Shown here: positions 59,902 through 64,000 of the stretch, in pieces | Numbering within the stretch: the first letter of the stretch is position 1 | How the letters are laid out: each line of letters begins with the position of its first letter | Assembly (NCBI GenBank): GCA_002419465.1 | Contig: DIGE01000001.1 | Coordinates: 4,636-68,635 of the forward strand | Direction of reading: 5' to 3' | Length of the DNA stretch: 64,000 bases | Source: Geobacter sp. UBA5730 | GTDB lineage: Bacteria > Desulfobacterota > Desulfuromonadia > Geobacterales > Pseudopelobacteraceae | Program-made: the position numbers and the translations under genes | Notes under the pieces: model-generated | Seen by the model: only the letters and a program-made list of their open reading frames with translations | What the model was told of the DNA's origin: nothing | Databases searched by the model: none

Positions 59902-60534
59902 TTATTGTCCGGGAAGTACTTCACCTTTAAAGATAAGAACTTTAACCCCGATAATTCCATAGGTTGTCTTGGCCTCGGCAAAACCATAATCTATATCTGC
60001 CCGCAGGGTGTGCAGCGGTACCCGACCTTCGCGGTACCACTCGGTGCGGGACATCTCTGCACCACCAAGACGGCCGGAACAGGTGATCCTGATTCCTTTT
60101 GCACCAAACTTGAGGGTAGATGTCACGCTTTTCTTCATGGCGCGGCGGAAAGCTATCCGGCGCTCCAGTTGCAAAGCCACGTTTTCAGCGACCAACTGGG
60201 CGTCAAGCTCAGGCTTGCGCACCTCGATGATGTTGATAAACACCTCTTTGGTGGTTATCCCAGCCAGGTCCTTCTTGAGCTGTTCAACCTCCACACCCTT
60301 CTTACCAATAATCAGGCCTGGTCGCGCTGCATGAATGTTGATCTTGGTCTTGTTGGCAGCACGCTCGATCTCGATCTTTGAAATACCTGCGCTATACAGG
60401 CGTTTCTTCAAAAACTGGCGGATCTTGAGGTCCTCGTGCAGGTTCTTGGCATAATCTGCCTCAGCATACCATTTCGAGTCCCAGGTCTTGATGACGCCGA
60501 GTCTGAAACCTATCGGATTTACTTTTTGTCCCAA
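59902..60534 (-). CDS. rpsC: 30S ribosomal protein S3
   Basis: The 210-residue protein has MGQKVNPIGFRLGVIKTWDSKWYA, a KH domain (IHAARPGLIIGKKGVEVEQLKKDL) and the C-terminal GRLGGAEMSRTEWYREGRVPLHTLRADIDYG. It is part of the mRNA entry tunnel. It is 15 bases after rplV. Confidence 0.97.
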   Translation of the reverse strand: MGQKVNPIGFRLGVIKTWDSKWYAEADYAKNLHEDLKIRQFLKKRLYSAGISKIEIERAANKTKINIHAARPGLIIGKKGVEVEQLKKDLAGITTKEVFINIIEVRKPELDAQLVAENVALQLERRIAFRRAMKKSVTSTLKFGAKGIRITCSGRLGGAEMSRTEWYREGRVPLHTLRADIDYGFAEAKTTYGIIGVKVLIFKGEVLPGQ

Positions 60535-60549
60535 GACTACACCTCCGCC

Positions 60550-60891
60550 TTATCGCGTTTTCGTATCAGACAACACCACGGAAATGTGGCTGGTCGGTTT
60601 GCGGATTTTGCTGGCGCGCCCCATGGCGCGGGGTACAAAGCGCTTCAATACGGCGCCGCCATCCACAAAAATCGTTTTGACATACAGCTTGTCGACATCA
60701 CCCACGCCCTTCTGCTCGGCATTGGCCACCGCAGACTTAAGCAACTTCTGGATGAGTTGAGCCGGTGAATTCGGGAGAAAGCCGAGGGTATTCAAGGCTT
60801 CCTGAATTCCCTTACCCCGCACCAGGTCGGCGACAAGACGAGCCTTGCGCGGAGACAGCCGTGCTAATGTCAATTTGGCACTGGATTCCAT
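60550..60891 (-). CDS. rplV: 50S ribosomal protein L22
   Basis: The 113-residue protein has LSPRKARLVADLVRGKGIQEALNTL and the tunnel loop DGGAVLKRFVPRAMGRASKIRKPTSHISVVLSD. It lines the exit tunnel constriction with L4. It is 15 bases after rpsS. Confidence 0.96.
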   Translation of the reverse strand: MESSAKLTLARLSPRKARLVADLVRGKGIQEALNTLGFLPNSPAQLIQKLLKSAVANAEQKGVGDVDKLYVKTIFVDGGAVLKRFVPRAMGRASKIRKPTSHISVVLSDTKTR

Positions 60892-60906
60892 TCCATTACT
60901 CCTTTA

Positions 60907-61185
60907 TTACTTCTTGACCTTGCTTTTCTTGTCAGCCGCGTGACCATGGAAGGTCCGGGTGGGTGAAAATTCCCCCAGTTTGTGTCCAACCATGTTTTCC
61001 GTAACAAACACCGGCATGAATTTCCGGCCGTTATGGACGGCGAAGTTCAGCCCGATGAAGTCGGGGGTAATGGTGGAGCGACGTGACCAGGTCTTGATGA
61101 TTTTCTTGGAATTGGGGCTTTCAGCCACAACCTTCTTCATCAAATGATCATCTACAAATGGACCTTTTTTAATCGAACGTGCCAT
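60907..61185 (-). CDS. rpsS: 30S ribosomal protein S19
   Basis: The 92-residue protein has MARSIKKGPFVDDHLMKKV, RRSTITPDFIGLNFAVHNGRKFMPVFVTENMVGHKLGEFSPTRTFHGHA, a complete S19. It lies 21 bases after rplB. Confidence 0.97.
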   Translation of the reverse strand: MARSIKKGPFVDDHLMKKVVAESPNSKKIIKTWSRRSTITPDFIGLNFAVHNGRKFMPVFVTENMVGHKLGEFSPTRTFHGHAADKKSKVKK

Positions 61186-61206
61186 AGGGTACGAGCCTCT
61201 TTAATG

Positions 61207-62031
61207 TTATTTCGTACGTTTCTTCACAATGAAGCGGTCGGACGTCTTGTTGGTGCGGGTTTTGTAACCTTTGGTCGGGATACCCCACGGTGTTACCGGA
61301 TGGCGGCCACCGGAAGTACGACCTTCACCACCGCCATGGGGGTGATCAACCGGGTTCATAGCAACACCACGAACCTTGGGACGCTTGCCCAGCCAACGAG
61401 AACGACCAGCCTTGCCGAGGTTCACGTTTTCGTGATCAATATTTCCGACCTGTCCGATGGTGGCGTAGCAATCTTGCAGAACCATGCGAACTTCACCGGA
61501 AGGCAGCTTGACCTGAGAATACTTGCCCTCTTTGGACATCAACTGTGCAAAGGTACCAGCGCTACGGGCCAGTTGTGCGCCCTTACCAATCTTTAACTCG
61601 ACATTATGGATAATGGTACCCAACGGAATCGAGCGTAGCGGCAAGCAGTTACCCGGCTTGATGTCGGCCTCGGGGCCACTCAGCACCATGTCACCAACCT
61701 TGAGATCAAGCGGCGCAAGGATATAGCGCTTCTCACCATCAATGTAATGCAACAAGGCGATCCGAGCGCTGCGGTTCGGGTCATATTCAATGGTTGCCAC
61801 CGTGGCAGGGATGCCACGTTTATCACGACGGAAATCAATCAAGCGATACTTCTGCTTGTGACCACCACCCTGGTGACGTGCCGTTACACGACCGAAATGG
61901 TTACGACCACCGGTCTTTTTCAGTTTTGCCAGCAGGGACTTCTCCGGCGTCGTGGAGGTGATCTCCTCAAACGTCGAGCAAGTTTGATGTCTGCGCCCCG
62001 CGGATGTGGGTTTGTAGCTCTTTATTGCCAT
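61207..62031 (-). CDS. rplB: 50S ribosomal protein L2
   Basis: The 274-residue protein is among the most conserved in the ribosome: YKPTSAGRRHQTCSTFEEIT, KLKKTGGRNHFGRVTARHQGGGHKQKYR, and the C-terminal RGVAMNPVDHPHGGGEGRTSGGRHPVTPWG with the key histidine. It is needed for subunit association and peptidyl transfer. It is 33 bases after rplW. Confidence 0.97.
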   Translation of the reverse strand: MAIKSYKPTSAGRRHQTCSTFEEITSTTPEKSLLAKLKKTGGRNHFGRVTARHQGGGHKQKYRLIDFRRDKRGIPATVATIEYDPNRSARIALLHYIDGEKRYILAPLDLKVGDMVLSGPEADIKPGNCLPLRSIPLGTIIHNVELKIGKGAQLARSAGTFAQLMSKEGKYSQVKLPSGEVRMVLQDCYATIGQVGNIDHENVNLGKAGRSRWLGKRPKVRGVAMNPVDHPHGGGEGRTSGGRHPVTPWGIPTKGYKTRTNKTSDRFIVKKRTK

Positions 62032-62064
62032 ACCTGAACCCCGATTCAGTAATGAGTTAGTCCG

Positions 62065-62346
62065 TTACACTTCAAAAAAGTCGACGGTCTGGCCATCCTT
62101 CAGCGTGATGTAGGCCTTCTTCCAGTTCTGACGCTTGCCGAAGGTACGGCCAAAGCGCTTGACCTTGCCAGCTACGTTTACGGTACGTACGCCGGTGACA
62201 GTCACCTTGAACAGAGTCTCGACCGCCTGCTTGATCTCAATCTTGTTGGCGTCGCGATCAACCACCAGGGTGATGGCATTTGTAGCGGCACCCATGGAGG
62301 TTTTTTCGGTCACGTGGGGCCGTTTGATGATTGTATAGATTTTCAT
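62065..62346 (-). CDS. rplW: 50S ribosomal protein L23
   Basis: The 93-residue protein has IIKRPHVTEKTSMGAATNAITLVVDRDANKIEIKQAVETLFKVTVTGVRTVNVAGK, the L23 core. It docks trigger factor and SRP at the tunnel exit. Its ATG overlaps the rplD stop by four bases. Confidence 0.96.
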   Translation of the reverse strand: MKIYTIIKRPHVTEKTSMGAATNAITLVVDRDANKIEIKQAVETLFKVTVTGVRTVNVAGKVKRFGRTFGKRQNWKKAYITLKDGQTVDFFEV

Positions 62347-62966
62347 TGCTGCAACGCTCCTTCTACGAGACGAACAGCGTTCTCGGTGAGGACAATATGT
62401 TTATACTTCAACATGTCATAGATATTCAGACCGTCTGCCTTCAGCAGCTTGACATACGGTACGTTACGCGACGAAAGCTGCAGGTTGGCAGAAGGTTCTT
62501 CGGTAATGATCAGCAAACGCTCAAGGTCGAATTTCTTCATAAAACCGGAAAAATCCTTGGTGGATATCCGCTCAAAATCCAGCTTGTCCAACACGGTAAT
62601 CCGCTCACTCTGGAGCTGCATCGAAAGCAACGAGCGCAGCGCAGCCTTACGAGCTTTTTTGTTTATGCTCAGGGCGTAGGTCTTTGGCTGCGGGCCAAAC
62701 ACCGTGCCACCGCCGGGATACTGGGGAGCGCGGCTGCAACCCTGACGAGCATTACCGGTACCTTTTTGCTTGAAAGGCTTTTTGCCGCCGCCAGACACTG
62801 CAGAGCGTGTCTTGGTTGCAACAGTACCGGCACGTCGATTCGCCAGCTGGATCTTGAGGGCCTGGTGAATCAGAGGTTCTTTCACCTCGGCAGCGAAGAT
62901 CTGCTCATTCAGCTGCACTTCACCGACTTGCTCACGGTTCATGTTATAGAGTGCTATGGTAGGCAT
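62343..62966 (-). CDS. rplD: 50S ribosomal protein L4
   Basis: The 207-residue protein has the tunnel loop RRAGTVATKTRSAVSGGGKKPFKQKGTGNARQGCSRAPQYPGGGTVFGPQPK. In E. coli L4 also regulates the S10 operon; no leader can be judged here because the operon start is outside the window. It is 20 bases after rplC. Confidence 0.96.
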   Translation of the reverse strand: MPTIALYNMNREQVGEVQLNEQIFAAEVKEPLIHQALKIQLANRRAGTVATKTRSAVSGGGKKPFKQKGTGNARQGCSRAPQYPGGGTVFGPQPKTYALSINKKARKAALRSLLSMQLQSERITVLDKLDFERISTKDFSGFMKKFDLERLLIITEEPSANLQLSSRNVPYVKLLKADGLNIYDMLKYKHIVLTENAVRLVEGALQQ

Positions 62967-62986
62967 ACGTCACTACTCCGGTCTGG

Positions 62987-63622
62987 TTACTTGATTGCTT
63001 TTACGCTGTTTTTGATCACGACAACGTTATTCGAGCTGCCGGGGATTGCCCCTTTGATCATCAGCAGGTTTTGTTCGGCATCGATGCGCACGATTTGAAG
63101 ACGCTGTACCGTTACCCGCTCATTGCCCATCTGGCCAGGCATCTTCTTGTTCTTGAAGACCCGCGATGGGGTTGCCGAGCAGCCGATGGAACCAGGTGCG
63201 CGATGGAAGCGTGAACCGTGGGAAGCACGGCCGCCTTTGAAATTATGACGCTTGATCACGCCCTGAAAGCCTTTACCAATGCTGGTGCCGGTAACATCAA
63301 TCAAATCACCGGGCTCAAACTGGGTCACGGTCAACGCATCGCCAACGTTCAGTTGGGCGGTCTGATCGAGCTTCAATTCACGCAGGTGCCGAAAGACTCC
63401 CTGACCGGCTTTGACACAATGGCCACGATCAGCTGAATTGGCGTTGGCGGCTACAGTAGTCTCAAAACCGACCTGAACTGCACTATAACCATCAGTAGCT
63501 TCTGACTTTTTCTGAATAACGACACAGGGACCGGCCTGAACGACCGTAACCGGTACACGGGTGCCATCTTCGAGGAAGATCTGGGTCATACCCAGTTTTT
63601 TTCCAATTATCCCTTTGATCAT
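62987..63622 (-). CDS. rplC: 50S ribosomal protein L3
   Basis: The 211-residue protein has MIKGIIGKKLGMTQIFLEDGTRVPVTVVQAGP, TGTSIGKGFQGVIKRHNFKGGRASHGSRFHRAPGSIG and MPGQMGNERVTVQRLQIV. The start ATG 63622 with AGGA nine bases upstream is preferred to an in-frame TTG at 63631. It is 29 bases after rpsJ. Confidence 0.96.
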   Translation of the reverse strand: MIKGIIGKKLGMTQIFLEDGTRVPVTVVQAGPCVVIQKKSEATDGYSAVQVGFETTVAANANSADRGHCVKAGQGVFRHLRELKLDQTAQLNVGDALTVTQFEPGDLIDVTGTSIGKGFQGVIKRHNFKGGRASHGSRFHRAPGSIGCSATPSRVFKNKKMPGQMGNERVTVQRLQIVRIDAEQNLLMIKGAIPGSSNNVVVIKNSVKAIK

Positions 63623-63651
63623 GACAGACAATCCTATCTGGATGTTTTCGG

Positions 63652-63960
63652 TTAAAGCTTGATCTCGACGTCTACGCCGGCAGAAAGGTCAAGCTTCATC
63701 AGTGCGTCGACAGTTTGTTGGGTCGGATCTAGAATGTCGATCAGCCGCTTGTGTGTCCTGATCTCGAATTGATCACGGGACTTCTTGTCAACGTGCGGTC
63801 CACGGAGCACACAATACTTGTTGATGACGGTTGGCAGCGGGATCGGGCCGGCAACCCGGGCACCGGTACGCTTGGCGGTGTCAACAATCTCAGTTACAGA
63901 CACGTCAAGCAACTTGTGGTCATAAGCCTTAAGGCGAATTCTGATCTTCTGGCTCTGCAT
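63652..63960 (-). CDS. rpsJ: 30S ribosomal protein S10
   Basis: The 102-residue protein has QKIRIRLKAYDHKLLDVSVTEIVDTAKRTGARVAGPIPLPT and RTHKRLIDILDPTQQTVDALMKLDLSAGVDVEIKL, a normal S10. It also takes part in transcription antitermination with NusB. It is 18 bases after the tuf stop, with GAGGAACC before the ATG. Confidence 0.97.
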   Translation of the reverse strand: MQSQKIRIRLKAYDHKLLDVSVTEIVDTAKRTGARVAGPIPLPTVINKYCVLRGPHVDKKSRDQFEIRTHKRLIDILDPTQQTVDALMKLDLSAGVDVEIKL

Positions 63961-63978
63961 CGGTTCCTCGCTTGATCC

Positions 63979-64000
63979 TTACTCGATAATTGCGCTGACG
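63979..64000 (-). CDS. tuf: Last codons of elongation factor Tu, cut by the window edge
   Basis: The minus strand reads VSAIIE and then TAA at 63979-63981. This is the usual C-terminal end of EF-Tu, which commonly precedes rpsJ in the str-S10 arrangement. Only six codons and the stop are inside the window, so the call rests on position and this short match. Confidence 0.7.

Overview
The window looks like one contiguous piece of a Geobacter-like chromosome (Desulfuromonadota, order Geobacterales). The evidence is a eukaryote-type citrate synthase, a PxxKW cysteine-rich protein, NifU/NifS-type Fe-S genes outside a nif cluster, the futalosine menaquinone gene mqnA, an acetate permease with its DUF485 partner, many sensory proteins (GGDEF/EAL, PilZ, NtrYX) and the full S10-spc-alpha ribosomal cluster. 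A Trichlorobacter/Geobacter lovleyi-type genome is my guess from memory, not a result.

Layout. 1-2.4 kb: 5' part of lpdA, an unknown membrane protein and sucB; the sucA gene that should sit beside them is absent. 2.4-6.4 kb: exported DUF4384 protein, exported caspase-like protease whose DUF1566 tail is one base out of frame, and a Phd/VapC toxin-antitoxin pair. 6.5-10 kb: nifU-nifS and a phosphohexomutase. 10.2-15.8 kb: PxxKW protein, Nudix hydrolase, and a tolC-mqnA-GGDEF/EAL unit. 15.9-23.5 kb: a long unit aroC-aroK-aroB-TPR-roadblock-aroQ-pepP/Q-accB-accC-gcvH for chorismate and malonyl-CoA synthesis, with a small roadblock/TPR signalling pair inside it. 23.6-28.4 kb: a Ser/Thr phosphorylation module (FHA protein, PP2C phosphatase, CHASE2-kinase, TPR protein). 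28.4-32.2 kb: two HD phosphohydrolases and a DUF255 thioredoxin-fold protein. 32.3-32.75 kb: a scar made of a decayed AAA ATPase and a truncated prepilin. 32.9-37.5 kb: PilZ protein, tRNA-Val(CAC), DUF294 nucleotidyltransferase, actP-DUF485. 37.5-44.7 kb: AT-rich gap, acyl-CoA ligase, SPFH-GYF protein with a truncated zinc-ribbon gene, short PrmA-like methyltransferase, M24 peptidase and gltA. 44.8-49 kb: NtrYX-type two-component pair and a YaaR-family protein. 49-64 kb: rplQ back to the end of tuf, all on the minus strand, without infA.

How the genes fit: acetate uptake (ActP/DUF485), acyl-CoA activation and citrate synthase feed the TCA cycle, whose 2-oxoglutarate dehydrogenase E2/E3 genes lie at the left edge; the aro and mqnA genes lead from chorismate to aromatic amino acids and menaquinone for respiration. 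The accessory parts are the exported caspase/DUF4384 cluster, the kinase module and the scars. The most interesting items are the frameshifted exported caspase, the NtrX-like regulator that lacks the residues needed for sigma-54 activation, the roadblock/TPR pair inside the aro operon, and a consensus promoter placed so that the FHA mRNA would be leaderless. I see no CRISPR array, prophage, complete IS element or rRNA gene. Bounds of function are inferred from sequence reading only; no database search was run.
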